A DNA stretch of 64,000 nucleotides from Fontivita pretiosa (GCF_050410795.1 NZ_CP191258.1:3410001-3474000), one strand, 5' to 3'; shown: positions 53,075-62,187, numbered from the stretch's first letter. Numbers and translations are program-made. The notes: generated by a model not told the origin, from the letters alone.

Positions 53075-54523
53075 ATGTCGCAACACCTGCGCTCCCGAGT
53101 CGGTCAAAGGGGATCCAGTTTGAGCGGCGTGCGGTTATGGATGTGCGGTCCATGGCTGTGCCTGGCGATCATCAGCCGCGTCGCGGGGCAGCCCGTAGTC
53201 ATTCCGCCGGGGCCGGGCAATGGCCTGGTGTTCGAACAGCTCAGCTTCCAGTTCGGCGGCGCGTCGGAGTCATTCTCCCGCTGGGGTGAAGTCACAGCGG
53301 ATCCGCAGGTGCTTCAGAGCGCGACCGGCATCGCCAGCGGATACCTCAATGTCGTGACGAGCGATGGAGCCGGTGGCACGCAATGGCTGGTGCAGAACCT
53401 GTATCTCAATGCCGCCGACGGTTACGGCCCGATCTCGCGCACGTTCGATCTTCTGCAAAGCGGAGCGCATGCGGCGATTTCGGCGCGCGTCGAGTACTCG
53501 CCAGCGCCTCTACAGACGATCAGCCCGGGCGGCCAGCAGAGCTTCTCATTGGCGCAGGGCCTGTACAACGCCGAAGGCGCCGGAGACGCCGCCACGTCGT
53601 CGATCGGACTGCCCAATCCCCCCAACGCCGTCGGCTTCATCCCCGGCGGGGTCACTACCGTCAACACCAGTCAGCCCAATCTTTCGAACGTGCAGGCGGC
53701 GACCAACCAGTGCTTCCCGATGTCGATCGCCAACAGCCTGCAATACCTGGAGAATCGTTTCGGGCTGAACGTTCCGAACAACCATGTGCCGGGAATCAAG
53801 GGGGACAACAGCCTCGTCGGCAAGCTCGACACGGCGGCCAACCGCAACGCGCCCAATCGCAACAGCGGCAGCGGCGTGTGGTTCGTGCCCATGCTTCAGG
53901 GCAAGTTCCGTTACCTGTCCGACTCCGGGCTGGCCGGCAACCTGATCCACAGGCACCGCGGTATGGGTTACGGCGGAGCGGGCAATCAGCTCCCGGCCGG
54001 AAACTTCACCTCCAGCGGGATCACCTCCACCAGCGACGGGATGCCGATCACCTGGCAGTGGATCTGCGATGAGCTGGCGCGCGGCGAAGATGTGGAAATC
54101 GTCTGGACCTACGACGACGCGATGGGCAATCCCACCGGCGGACACGCCGTGCGCGTCTTCGAGTGTGGCACAACTTTGGGCATCCCCTGGATCGGATACG
54201 CGCACGACAGGCTCCAGAGCAATCTGGACCCGATGGACAACATGGGCCTGGAGACCGTGCGCGAATTCCTCTTTGATTCCGATGCGGACGGCCTGCTGAA
54301 CATCGGCTCGGCAAATCGCGAGGTGCGATTCGCTTTCTCCGAATCGATCCCCGAGCCGGCGACGTTGGCGCTGCATCTCCTGCCGGCCGGGTTGCTTTGC
54401 GGTCGGCGGCGGCAGCGCACGCCCGCCGTCACGATCACCGATTCAGGTTCAGAAACTCGCGGATGTGATGGTTCCAGATCTGCTGCGCCTGCGGGTCGGC
54501 CATCGGCAGACGCAGCTCGTTGA
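53075..54523 (+). CDS. PEP-CTERM-type exported protein, possible cysteine-peptidase-like fold
   Basis: 482 residues with a signal peptide (to about residue 38). The N-terminal part (45-200) is a beta-rich module. A second part has TNQCFPMSIANSLQYLENRF with Cys near residue 213 and GGHAVRVFECG with His near residue 357; this pairing resembles C39 or papain-like peptidases, but activity cannot be claimed. IPEPATLALHLL with GRRRQR near residues 425-447 is a PEP-CTERM tail, yet 35 more residues follow it, rich in Ser/Arg/Ala and unlike such signals. The last 89 bases overlap the convergent TPR gene. GGGAG precedes the ATG. Confidence 0.8.
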   Translation: MSQHLRSRVGQRGSSLSGVRLWMCGPWLCLAIISRVAGQPVVIPPGPGNGLVFEQLSFQFGGASESFSRWGEVTADPQVLQSATGIASGYLNVVTSDGAGGTQWLVQNLYLNAADGYGPISRTFDLLQSGAHAAISARVEYSPAPLQTISPGGQQSFSLAQGLYNAEGAGDAATSSIGLPNPPNAVGFIPGGVTTVNTSQPNLSNVQAATNQCFPMSIANSLQYLENRFGLNVPNNHVPGIKGDNSLVGKLDTAANRNAPNRNSGSGVWFVPMLQGKFRYLSDSGLAGNLIHRHRGMGYGGAGNQLPAGNFTSSGITSTSDGMPITWQWICDELARGEDVEIVWTYDDAMGNPTGGHAVRVFECGTTLGIPWIGYAHDRLQSNLDPMDNMGLETVREFLFDSDADGLLNIGSANREVRFAFSESIPEPATLALHLLPAGLLCGRRRQRTPAVTITDSGSETRGCDGSRSAAPAGRPSADAAR

Positions 54524-55034
54524 TGACCTTGGTGCCGAAGGCAATCGCCTCGCGCCAGCAGTCGGCGCAGGTGTTCTGCTGGATCTGCTGTCCAAAGGCG
54601 TTGCGGAACGGCGGGGCCGGGAGTTTGGATTTGACCTGCCCGCAGCGTTTGCAGTGGACCTGGCCTTCGCCGACCTGCTGGGGCGTGGCGGCGGCGTCCA
54701 GCTCGGGCATTTCCACGCCCAGCTCCCGCAGCATCTTGAGCATCTCGTTTTTCGGCAGAAGGTCGCCACGGTTGTGGGCCGTGCGGGCGCCGGTCTTGAG
54801 CGACTCGATCGCCAGATCGCGCTGCCCCAGTGCAAGCTGCGCCTGCGCGAGCAGTTGATAGACCTTGCCGATGTTGGGGTTCAGCGCGATCACCCGCTGA
54901 AAGCATTTGGCCGCCTCGGCATACTCGCCCGCGTCCAGCAGCGCGCGGCCAAGCGAGAAATGCCCCAGCTCATTGTTCGGGTCAGCTTCGGACATCCGGC
55001 GAAACTGTTCAATGCGGGCTTGGGTGTCGGTCAT
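54435..55034 (-). CDS. TPR protein fused to a YggX-like Cys-rich domain
   Basis: 199 residues. Residues 1-85 hold two TPRs (GHFSLGRALLDAGEYAEAAK, VYQLLAQAQLALGQRDLAIE). Residues 125-199 resemble YggX/Fe(2+)-trafficking proteins: PPFRNAFGQQIQQNTCADCW, then FGTKVINELRLPMADPQAQQ and IREFLNL. Unlike Escherichia coli YggX, the domain has two CxxC pairs (CKRC 128-131, CADC 156-159), which would make a zinc-ribbon-like site. YggX helps protect Fe-S proteins from oxidation; a similar role is inference. The protein is soluble. It shares strand and possibly an operon with the GT gene upstream (9 bases apart). Confidence 0.82.
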   Translation of the reverse strand: MTDTQARIEQFRRMSEADPNNELGHFSLGRALLDAGEYAEAAKCFQRVIALNPNIGKVYQLLAQAQLALGQRDLAIESLKTGARTAHNRGDLLPKNEMLKMLRELGVEMPELDAAATPQQVGEGQVHCKRCGQVKSKLPAPPFRNAFGQQIQQNTCADCWREAIAFGTKVINELRLPMADPQAQQIWNHHIREFLNLNR

Positions 55035-55042
55035 GGTGACGA

Positions 55043-56929
55043 TTATATGCCTGCCTCGCCTCCGCGCGCAAGCTCCGGGGCAAAACCGAGAAACCGAATC
55101 GAGTCGTCGGCGCGATCGTACAGGTAGAAGGCACGGTTGGGCTGGCGCTGCGCGTAGTAACGGAAGATCTCGATGTTGCGCGTCGGGCCAAGATCATGGG
55201 CACGGATGATCTGAGCATCATCCGGCCAGGCGACGTCGAAGTTGTAGACCGGCTCTTCCTCGAGCGACTGGCCAGGCGCGTAGCGGAAGAGCACGACGGC
55301 CGGCTTGTGTTCAAGCCTGGCCAGCGTCTGGTTCACGCGAGGATGTACCGAAGTCATGAAGAAACTGTCGCTCATGGTGCGGTGAAATTCCGGCAACGAG
55401 GCGATCGTCAAGGCGATGATGAGCAGCGTGAGGATCGCGCGCACGACGGACTGATGCCCCGGCCAGAGGGTCGGAAGCGTCTTCCATGCCAGCAGCACGA
55501 GCAGGACAACCGCCGGCGCGACGATGATGACGTAGTGAACGAGGAAGAACGGGTAGAGCGAATAGAGCAGGACGAACATCGGCAACACGAGCACAAAGGG
55601 CCAGTGCCGCCGCGAGCGCAGACCCACCACGCCCGCAGTCGCCAGCACGAGCAGCAGCGAGTCGGGCAGGGTCTCGCGCAGGAGCAGCGGCAATCGGCGG
55701 GCGAGCCAGTCGCGCGCCACAGCGGCGGGGCGGTGGTTGCGGACGAGCTGGACGACGGTCTGGCGGTAAAACGCCTGCTTCTGCGGAATCTGCGAGACCG
55801 GTCTGGCATTCGGATCGACTGTCGCAAAGCCGAAGCCGACGTTGGGGTAGTCGCGATCGGTGTAATAACGGAAGGGCGTGGTGAGCCATCGTCCGGTCAC
55901 GCCGCGGTTGAAGGCCAACTGCACGGCCAGAAAAGGCGCTGCGCAGAGAATGATGATCGCCATCGACTGGATAGCGGCACGGAGACCGCTCGATCGCAGG
56001 TCACACAGGAGCATGATTCCGACGGGCACGGCGTAGCAGAGTGCATCGACGGGTCGGGTAATGGCCATGCAGCCGCTGGCACCGCCGAGCAGCACGAGCC
56101 AGGCCATCGCGCGCCTCCGTCGCCAGCCGAGCCACGCACCCACCACCACAAGTCCCAGCATCAAGGCCGGAAGATTGGACAGGCTCATCAGGCTCAGCAT
56201 GCGCAGCAGCGACAGTCCGATGAACAGCAGTGCGGCCAGCGCGCCGGCGGCAGTGTCGCTGCCGAGTGCTTCGCGGAAGACCACAAACGCGATCGCTACC
56301 GTCGCGCCCGCCAGCACGAGCGGCACGACCCATGACGGCAATCCAAGCCATACGCCCGGTGCCAGAAGCAAGGCCGTCCCCGGAAAATACATCGAGCTGT
56401 AGACCGGATCGACGATGACGTAGAAGGAGTCGAAGAAGTCGGCCAGCGGATGCATGGGCATCCACAGCCGCCCCCGCGCCAGCATCTGGGCCTGGATCTG
56501 GTAACTGAACTCGTCCTGATAGATCGGGAAGAAAAAGCGTTGTTGCCGGACGGCGGTGAAATAAAAGTAAGCGCAGGCGATGAGCAGAACGACGAGTGCC
56601 ATGACGGCCACGTGCGTTCCCCGCGCGCGGCGCAGGGATGCGATGGTCGATTCGATCAGCCACCGCACCGGCGGGAACAGGGGCAGCGCCAGCGCAGCCA
56701 GGAGCACGAGCAGTTCGCCAGGCGTGCGGACGAGGCGCTGGTCGATCAGCAGCCAAATCTGAAAGCCCAGGATCAGCAGCAGGATTGCCGCCCAGCGCCA
56801 GCCGTGGCCAGCAGGTGTGTCTGCACTGCCCCGGGCGACATCCAATGCTGATTCAGGACCGGTCGGGCTGGATGCCCGCGCCGCGCAAGCGGGGCCGCTG
56901 GAAGCAGACGTGCTGCTAGAGCTTGCCAT
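55043..56929 (-). CDS. GT39-like polytopic membrane glycosyltransferase
   Basis: 628 residues with about 12 hydrophobic helices. After a Ser/Ala-rich N-terminus and two helices, the first outer loop carries YQDEFSYQIQAQMLARG near residue 135, the Asp-Glu pair typical of GT-C enzymes such as ArnT and PMT-type (GT39/GT83) transferases, which use polyprenyl-phosphate sugars. A following PGTALLLAPG and the C-terminal soluble part (about 560-628, HKPAVVLFRYAPGQSLEEEP) fit the plan. The acceptor is unknown. The ATG at 56929 overlaps the end of folE by 14 bases; this suggests coupling rather than a related function. Confidence 0.82.
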   Translation of the reverse strand: MASSSSTSASSGPACAARASSPTGPESALDVARGSADTPAGHGWRWAAILLLILGFQIWLLIDQRLVRTPGELLVLLAALALPLFPPVRWLIESTIASLRRARGTHVAVMALVVLLIACAYFYFTAVRQQRFFFPIYQDEFSYQIQAQMLARGRLWMPMHPLADFFDSFYVIVDPVYSSMYFPGTALLLAPGVWLGLPSWVVPLVLAGATVAIAFVVFREALGSDTAAGALAALLFIGLSLLRMLSLMSLSNLPALMLGLVVVGAWLGWRRRRAMAWLVLLGGASGCMAITRPVDALCYAVPVGIMLLCDLRSSGLRAAIQSMAIIILCAAPFLAVQLAFNRGVTGRWLTTPFRYYTDRDYPNVGFGFATVDPNARPVSQIPQKQAFYRQTVVQLVRNHRPAAVARDWLARRLPLLLRETLPDSLLLVLATAGVVGLRSRRHWPFVLVLPMFVLLYSLYPFFLVHYVIIVAPAVVLLVLLAWKTLPTLWPGHQSVVRAILTLLIIALTIASLPEFHRTMSDSFFMTSVHPRVNQTLARLEHKPAVVLFRYAPGQSLEEEPVYNFDVAWPDDAQIIRAHDLGPTRNIEIFRYYAQRQPNRAFYLYDRADDSIRFLGFAPELARGGEAGI

Positions 56930-57557
56930 TGCGGTCACTGTACATCAGCGTGAGGATTTCGGCGCGGCTGGAGGGGTTCTCCTTGAAGATGCCGCGCAAC
57001 GCGCTGGTGACCATCACGCTGCCGGGTTTCTTGGCGCCGCGGATCGTCATGCACGTGTGCGTCGCTTCGATCACGCACGCGGCCCCCATGGGGTTGAGCT
57101 CTTCCATCAGGGCGTCGGCGATCTGCGTGGTCAGCCGTTCCTGCACCTGGGGGCGGCGGGCAAAGCCCTCGACCAGCCGCGCCAGCTTGCTCAGACCCAC
57201 GACTTTCCCGTCCGGCAGATACGCCACGTGCGCCCGGCCGGTAAACGGCAGCAGGTGATGCTCACACAGCGAGTGAAACTCGATGTCGCGAAGCAGGACC
57301 ACTTCGTCGTAACGCTCGTTGAACGTGGTGCGAAGGTGCTCGCGGGGATCCTGCCGCAATCCGGCCATCAGCTCGGCATAGGCGCGGGCGACGCGGCCGG
57401 GCGTCTTGCGCAGCCCCTCGCGATCCGGGTTTTCGCCCACCGCCAGCAGAATCTCCCGCACCGCGCGCTCGATCCGCGGCAGGTCCACGCTCGCCGGCAA
57501 CGACAGATCCTCGTCAACCTCGATCTCACCGGGACATTGACTGGAAGCTTTGGCCAT
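56916..57557 (-). CDS. folE: GTP cyclohydrolase I
   Basis: 213 residues, the usual size for a type IA enzyme. FolE opens GTP to dihydroneopterin triphosphate, the first step of folate (and in some bacteria queuosine) synthesis. Seen: GENPDREGLRKTPGRVARAY near residue 40, FHSLCEHHLLPFTGRAHVAY around residue 95-115 with the zinc Cys and His, VGLSKLARLVEGFARRPQVQERLT, and HTCMTIRGAKKPGSVMVTSA with the second zinc Cys. Complete and intact. It is divergent from the epimerase gene at 57598, only 40 bases away. Confidence 0.97.
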   Translation of the reverse strand: MAKASSQCPGEIEVDEDLSLPASVDLPRIERAVREILLAVGENPDREGLRKTPGRVARAYAELMAGLRQDPREHLRTTFNERYDEVVLLRDIEFHSLCEHHLLPFTGRAHVAYLPDGKVVGLSKLARLVEGFARRPQVQERLTTQIADALMEELNPMGAACVIEATHTCMTIRGAKKPGSVMVTSALRGIFKENPSSRAEILTLMYSDRNGKL

Positions 57558-57597
57558 TCGATGCGATTATAGCCGCAACCAGGGAGTCAACCCAACC

Positions 57598-58617
57598 ATG
57601 CGAGCTCTGATCATCGGCGGCACGGGACTGATCAGCACCGGTATTGTCAGGCATCTGCTTCAGCGCAATGCGCAGGTGACGATGCTGAACCGCGGCAGGC
57701 GAGCCGTCTCGGATCCAGCGGCGGCGACGCCCGGACGCGTCGAGCAGATCACCCTCGACCGCAACGACTTTGACGCCTTCGAGCGAGTCTGTTCCGAGAA
57801 AACCTTCGACGTCGTCATCGACATGATCTGCTACAACCCGCCGCAGGCCGAGAGCGACGTGCGCGCCTTTTCCGGCCGCTGCGGGCATTTCATCTTCTGC
57901 TCGACGGTGTGCACGTACGGCGTGAAGGTTCCGCCGAACGTGCTGATCGACGAGAGCTTCCCACAGGAGCCGATCAGCGAATACGGTCGCAACAAGCTCG
58001 CATGCGAGCGGATCTTTCTACGTGCCCACGAGCAGAAGCGGATGCCGGTGACGATCATCCGCCCCAGCCACACCTACGGCCCGGGATCGCCGCTGATCGA
58101 CAACCTCCAGTCGGACCCCAGCTCGTGGGACCGGATCGAGCGCGGTTTGCCGGTGCTGTGTGCTGGGGATGGTCTGGGGCTTTGGGTGTCTACCCATCGC
58201 GACGACTGCGGCAAGCTGTTCGCGTACGCGGCTCTGAATCCCGTGACGTTCGGGCAGTCGTACAACGCGACGCGCGACCAGGTTTTCACCTGGCGCGACT
58301 ACCTGCGTGACGCCGCCGCCGCGATTGGCAGGCCGGCGCAGGTGCTGTTCATGCCGGCCGGCTGGATCATCGCGCATGATCCGAAGCGATTCACGCTGCT
58401 GCGCGAGATCACGCAGTTTCACGGCGCGTACACTTCGAGCAAGGCCAGGCGCGACGTGCCGGAATTCCGCTGCCAGATCGACTTCGCCACCGGCGCCAAG
58501 CAGACGCTGGACGACCAGAAGCGCCGCAACGCCTGGCGCAGCAGCCGGGAAGATGCGCTCTACGATTCGATGGTCGCCAAGGCGCTGGCCGCGGGCGTGG
58601 AGCCGGTCGTGCTGTGA
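57598..58617 (+). CDS. NAD-dependent epimerase/dehydratase family protein
   Basis: 339 residues, an extended short-chain dehydrogenase. The Rossmann motif GGTGLISTGIVRHLL starts at residue 8 and the catalytic YGRNK (Tyr-x3-Lys) lies near residue 125, preceded by CSTVCTYG with the Ser/Thr. The middle keeps RPSHTYGPGSPLID. The first glycine motif (GGTGLIS) resembles the branch that includes sugar-nucleotide epimerases and chloroplast-RNA-binding-like proteins; substrate unknown. ATG 57598 is chosen because the family starts with a hydrophobic strand (RALIIGG). The next gene is a TIM-barrel isomerase 67 bases away, so both may act on sugars. Confidence 0.88.
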   Translation: MRALIIGGTGLISTGIVRHLLQRNAQVTMLNRGRRAVSDPAAATPGRVEQITLDRNDFDAFERVCSEKTFDVVIDMICYNPPQAESDVRAFSGRCGHFIFCSTVCTYGVKVPPNVLIDESFPQEPISEYGRNKLACERIFLRAHEQKRMPVTIIRPSHTYGPGSPLIDNLQSDPSSWDRIERGLPVLCAGDGLGLWVSTHRDDCGKLFAYAALNPVTFGQSYNATRDQVFTWRDYLRDAAAAIGRPAQVLFMPAGWIIAHDPKRFTLLREITQFHGAYTSSKARRDVPEFRCQIDFATGAKQTLDDQKRRNAWRSSREDALYDSMVAKALAAGVEPVVL

Positions 58618-58684
58618 GCGGGCACCCGCTTGCCGCCGGAGTCCCATCATCTACAATGCGCCTGGTTCATTCACCGGAGATCCT

Positions 58685-59521
58685 ATGCTGAAGCTGGCCG
58701 CCTTTGCGGACGAGATTTCGCCGCAACTCGACGAACAGATCAGGGTATGTCGGGAAAACGGGATCATGCACATCGAGCTGCGCGGGGTGTACGGCCGAAA
58801 CTGTCTGGACTTCGACAAGCCGCTGCGCGCCGAGATCAAGAGCAAGCTGGAGGGCAACGGCATGGGCGTGGCGGCGATCGGATCGCCCATCGGCAAGGTG
58901 AAGATCACCGACGACTGGAACCAGCACTTCGACCGCTTCAAGATCGCCGTCGAGCTGGCGCAGTACTTCAACGCCCCGATGGTTCGGCTGTTCAGCTACT
59001 ATCCCGATGACAGCGGCGAAATCCTCCGCTATCGCGACGAAATCATCCGCCGCTTTCAGCAGAAAGTCGATTACGTCCGCAACATCGACGTGACGCTGGT
59101 GCATGAGAACGAGTCGCGGATCTACGGCGAGACCGGACAGCGCTGCCTGGACCTGATGCAGACGATCAATTCCCCCAAGCTGCGCAGCGCCTTTGACTTT
59201 GCCAATTTCGTGCAGGTCAAGCAGAGGCCGCTGGACTGCTGGCCGATGCTCAAGCCTTATACCGTGCACATCCACATCAAGGATGCATTGTGGTCCGACG
59301 GCAAAGTCGTGCCCGCGGGCAAGGGCGACGGATCGCTGGAGCCGATCCTCAAGGACGCCTACCAGAGCGGCTACCGCGGTTTTTTGAGCCTCGAGCCGCA
59401 CCTTAAGGCGCACGGGCAGTTCAGCGGCTTCAGTGGCCCGGAGCTGTTCAAGACCGCCGCCGATGCGCTGAAGGAACTGTGCAGCCGCGCTGGCATACCG
59501 TTGCAGACTCAACCGGCGTGA
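58685..59521 (+). CDS. Sugar phosphate isomerase/epimerase family protein
   Basis: 278 residues with a xylose-isomerase-like TIM barrel (AP endonuclease 2 superfamily). Metal-site features are VTLVHENESRIYGET near residue 140-150 with Glu and His, FDFANFVQVKQRP with Asp near residue 177, VHIHIKDAL with two His and Asp near residue 195, and FLSLEPHL with the last Glu near residue 240. Such enzymes isomerise or epimerise sugars or inositols. It follows the epimerase gene and has GGAGAT before its ATG, so an operon and a shared sugar pathway are likely. Confidence 0.9.
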   Translation: MLKLAAFADEISPQLDEQIRVCRENGIMHIELRGVYGRNCLDFDKPLRAEIKSKLEGNGMGVAAIGSPIGKVKITDDWNQHFDRFKIAVELAQYFNAPMVRLFSYYPDDSGEILRYRDEIIRRFQQKVDYVRNIDVTLVHENESRIYGETGQRCLDLMQTINSPKLRSAFDFANFVQVKQRPLDCWPMLKPYTVHIHIKDALWSDGKVVPAGKGDGSLEPILKDAYQSGYRGFLSLEPHLKAHGQFSGFSGPELFKTAADALKELCSRAGIPLQTQPA

Positions 59522-59616
59522 GGTGCCAGCAGGCGTCAGGCGTAAGCCACAAGCCGCACAGATGACTCAGACGTTTGACTGAGACGTTTCAGACCAGGCC
59601 GCAGGATCGTTCTATC

Positions 59617-60702
59617 ATGGATGCATCGTCGCCCTGGCCGCCGGATCCGCCGACGTTTGCGTTTCTCGAGACATCGCCATGGTTCGCCGTTCCGGACATG
59701 GCGAGGCTGGAACCTGTGCGTGAGGTTCGCCCGACGGAGCTGGGTGCATGGATCGACCGACTCCGCCGCGCGGGCATCGTCGCAGACCGACACAACTCGC
59801 CGGATCTGTACCGCCAGCTCGAGCAGGCGCTGCGCCGGCCGGTTGACACGATTCTGTGCAACGCCCTGGACGTGGATCCGGAGGCATGTCTGAACAGCGC
59901 GCTGGCGGCGCGGTACGCGCTGGAGCTGTCGGCCGCGATGCTGCTGTTGTCGCGGCTGACGCACGCCGAAGGCGCGGCCGTCGTCGTGGATCGACGCGTT
60001 CCTTCGGGCTGGTGGGCTCGCCTGGCGGGCGCATGCGCCGCGATCAACACAGACCTGCGACCGATGGTCAACGACTATCCGCAGGCCGATCCGACGCTGC
60101 TGTTGTACTCGCTGCTGGATCGGCGGCTGCGACCGGGGCGGCTGCCCACCGAGCAGGGCGTGATCCTGCTGGACGCCGCCGCCGCCGTCCTGATCGGACG
60201 CGAGGCGCTGCTTGGCGAGCCGATGACGCACGCGCCGCTGGCGATCCGCGATCACGGCCTGGAACGCAGCGAATACCTCGTGGCGCCCATCGGCATGGCC
60301 ATTACCGAGTTGCTGGATCGACTCGGCCTGCCGTGGCAGGGCCGGCTGCTGCGTGCCGGGGAGCTGTTGCGCGATGTGCGACTGTCCATGCAGACGCTGG
60401 TGGGGGGCGGCGAGCTGGTGCTGCACCTGTCGGCGCCGCCGCCGCAGATCAATCCGGCGCCGTGCATCCGCTGCGGCTGGTGTGTGGATGCCTGCCCCAC
60501 GCGAGTGCACCCCGCCGCCGCCCTGGAAGCGGCCCAGCGCCACGATACGGCTCTTGCTGAGCGCGCCGGGATCGAGGCGTGCATCGAATGCGGCATCTGC
60601 GCCTACGTCTGTCCATCCCTGCTGCCGCTGCTGGAGGGGGTACGGTTCATCCGGCGGATGAACCAGTCGTTCGCCGCCGCCCCGATGGTCGCCGATGAAT
60701 GA
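59617..60702 (+). CDS. RnfC-like iron-sulfur protein lacking the flavin/NADH motifs
   Basis: 361 residues. The C-terminal part has two 4Fe-4S motifs, CIRCGWCVDACP near 283-294 and CIECGICAYVCP near 322-333, in RnfC-like spacing. Upstream, LRRAGIV, YPQADPTLLLYSLLDRRL and PGRLPTEQGVILLDAAAAV echo the RnfC core (LRxAGIV, YPQGxEKxLI, GGLPxxxGVVVxNVAT). However, the glycine-rich FMN/NADH loop (GLGGAGFPT) after LRRAGIV is absent, NGAECEP reads CNALDVDP, and the usual N-terminal barrel is missing. So it may carry electrons through clusters only. The gene is 141 bases before the RnfD-like gene. Start ATG 59617 follows AGGATC; ATG 59617 is better placed than 59575. Confidence 0.75.
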   Translation: MDASSPWPPDPPTFAFLETSPWFAVPDMARLEPVREVRPTELGAWIDRLRRAGIVADRHNSPDLYRQLEQALRRPVDTILCNALDVDPEACLNSALAARYALELSAAMLLLSRLTHAEGAAVVVDRRVPSGWWARLAGACAAINTDLRPMVNDYPQADPTLLLYSLLDRRLRPGRLPTEQGVILLDAAAAVLIGREALLGEPMTHAPLAIRDHGLERSEYLVAPIGMAITELLDRLGLPWQGRLLRAGELLRDVRLSMQTLVGGGELVLHLSAPPPQINPAPCIRCGWCVDACPTRVHPAAALEAAQRHDTALAERAGIEACIECGICAYVCPSLLPLLEGVRFIRRMNQSFAAAPMVADE

Positions 60703-60843
60703 AGATCGCGCGACTTGCCCGGATCGGACAGCGCGTACTCGGCACAGCAGTGTCAAGCCGTTGACATGAATGGGCACGCGCCTGATGGGGCGATGCAAGC
60801 GCGGCTGTACGCTTTGCTGGAGTCGATGTAATCTCTCGGGCGA

Positions 60844-62139
60844 ATGTCCGACAGCGCAGCGCCGATGACGCACCCAACCAGCGACGCCAACGCGAGCCAG
60901 GCGACACAGCCGCCGTCGCCGCCTGCCGCGGCTGCGCAGCATGAGCTGCCGCGCGCGGGTGCATCGGCGATGCTGCTGCACAGCGGCGTGGACCTGCGGC
61001 GGTTCTTTGCCCTGCATGCCCTGGGGGCCGTCTTTCCGCTGACTGCGGGAATCCTGCTGTTCGGCTGGCGCGCACTGGCGGCGGTGGCGATGGTCGTGGC
61101 GTCGGCGGCGCTGGCGCGGCTGTGCTGGAAGCGCATCGGCATGCGCGGCGGGCAACTGCACCTGACTCATTGCCTATGGTTTGCCCTGCTGCTGGCGATG
61201 ACGCTCCCGGCTCACCTGTTCAGCGGCAGCGTCCGGCTGACGACACACACGGGCGGCAGCACCGACGCGATGCTCTGGCCGGTGCTGGTCGTTGGCGGAG
61301 CGATCCTGGTCATGTTCATGTGGCTGCTGGGCGGACTGGGATCCGGACGTGTTCATCCCGTGCTGGTCACGCATCTGCTGCTGTTCGTGTGCTTCGGTGA
61401 ATTGCTGGTGCCGCGGTACGTGCTTCAGCGCGGGCGGGTGTTCGTCGGAGACGTGCTGGACGCCGCCCCCGGCGATGCACCACGCCCCATCAGCCAGCCC
61501 TGGCTTGACGCCGCGCAGATTCCCGGGCACAACGCCATCCGCATCGAACCGGCGTCACAACAGCTCACCGCGTTCACCACCGGCGCAAGGTCGGTGAACC
61601 GGACATGGATTTCGCTGGATTCGCTGCTGCGCGATCGCATGCCGCCGCTGGAGGATCTGCTGGTGGGCGGACATCCGGCGCCGATCGGCTCGGGCAGCGC
61701 CATCGCCGCCATCATCGGCGGGCTGTTTCTGCTGTATCGCGGAGTGATCGACTACCGGGTTCCGCTGCTCATTTTCATCGGTGCGATTCTGGCGATGCTT
61801 CTGCTTCCCGTGCCGGTGCTGATCAACGAGACCGATGTCGTGCGGAGGTGGCTGCCCATGCGCGTCAAGGGCGTGGGGTGGGAGCTGTCCCTGACACTGG
61901 TCAACTATGAGCTGATGGCTTCGCCGCTGGCGTTCATGGCGTTCTTTCTGGCGACCTGGCCTGCGGTGCGACCGATGACCCGCCGCGGACGAACGGTCTA
62001 TGCTCTTCTGGCGGGCGTGCTCAGCGGGGTATACCAGTTGTACGTCAACGTCGCGATCGGCCCGTACCTGGGGCTGCTCACCGCCAGCCTGCTGACACCG
62101 GCATTCGACAAGGTCTTCCGATCGCGGACGCTTGTGTGA
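60844..62139 (+). CDS. RnfD/NqrB-like membrane protein without the FMN threonine
   Basis: 431 residues and about nine membrane helices after a Pro/Ala-rich N-terminal tail of some 40 residues. The second half fits RnfD: GSGSAIAAIIGGLFLLYRGV, IDYRVPLLIFIGAILAMLLL, FFLATWPAVRPMTRRGRTVY and the closing helix GPYLGLLTASLLTPAFDK. In RnfD the outer loop carries (S/T)GAT, whose last Thr holds FMN by a phosphodiester bond. At the matching place this protein has TTGAR (about residues 245-249), so the flavin Thr is Arg. The first half is poorly conserved. RnfA, B, E and G are not in the window. dxr follows after 48 bases. Confidence 0.72.
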   Translation: MSDSAAPMTHPTSDANASQATQPPSPPAAAAQHELPRAGASAMLLHSGVDLRRFFALHALGAVFPLTAGILLFGWRALAAVAMVVASAALARLCWKRIGMRGGQLHLTHCLWFALLLAMTLPAHLFSGSVRLTTHTGGSTDAMLWPVLVVGGAILVMFMWLLGGLGSGRVHPVLVTHLLLFVCFGELLVPRYVLQRGRVFVGDVLDAAPGDAPRPISQPWLDAAQIPGHNAIRIEPASQQLTAFTTGARSVNRTWISLDSLLRDRMPPLEDLLVGGHPAPIGSGSAIAAIIGGLFLLYRGVIDYRVPLLIFIGAILAMLLLPVPVLINETDVVRRWLPMRVKGVGWELSLTLVNYELMASPLAFMAFFLATWPAVRPMTRRGRTVYALLAGVLSGVYQLYVNVAIGPYLGLLTASLLTPAFDKVFRSRTLV

Positions 62140-62187
62140 GGGCAGAGGCACACAGCGGCTTGCAGCGCATTCGGCGAGGATTTGTTC

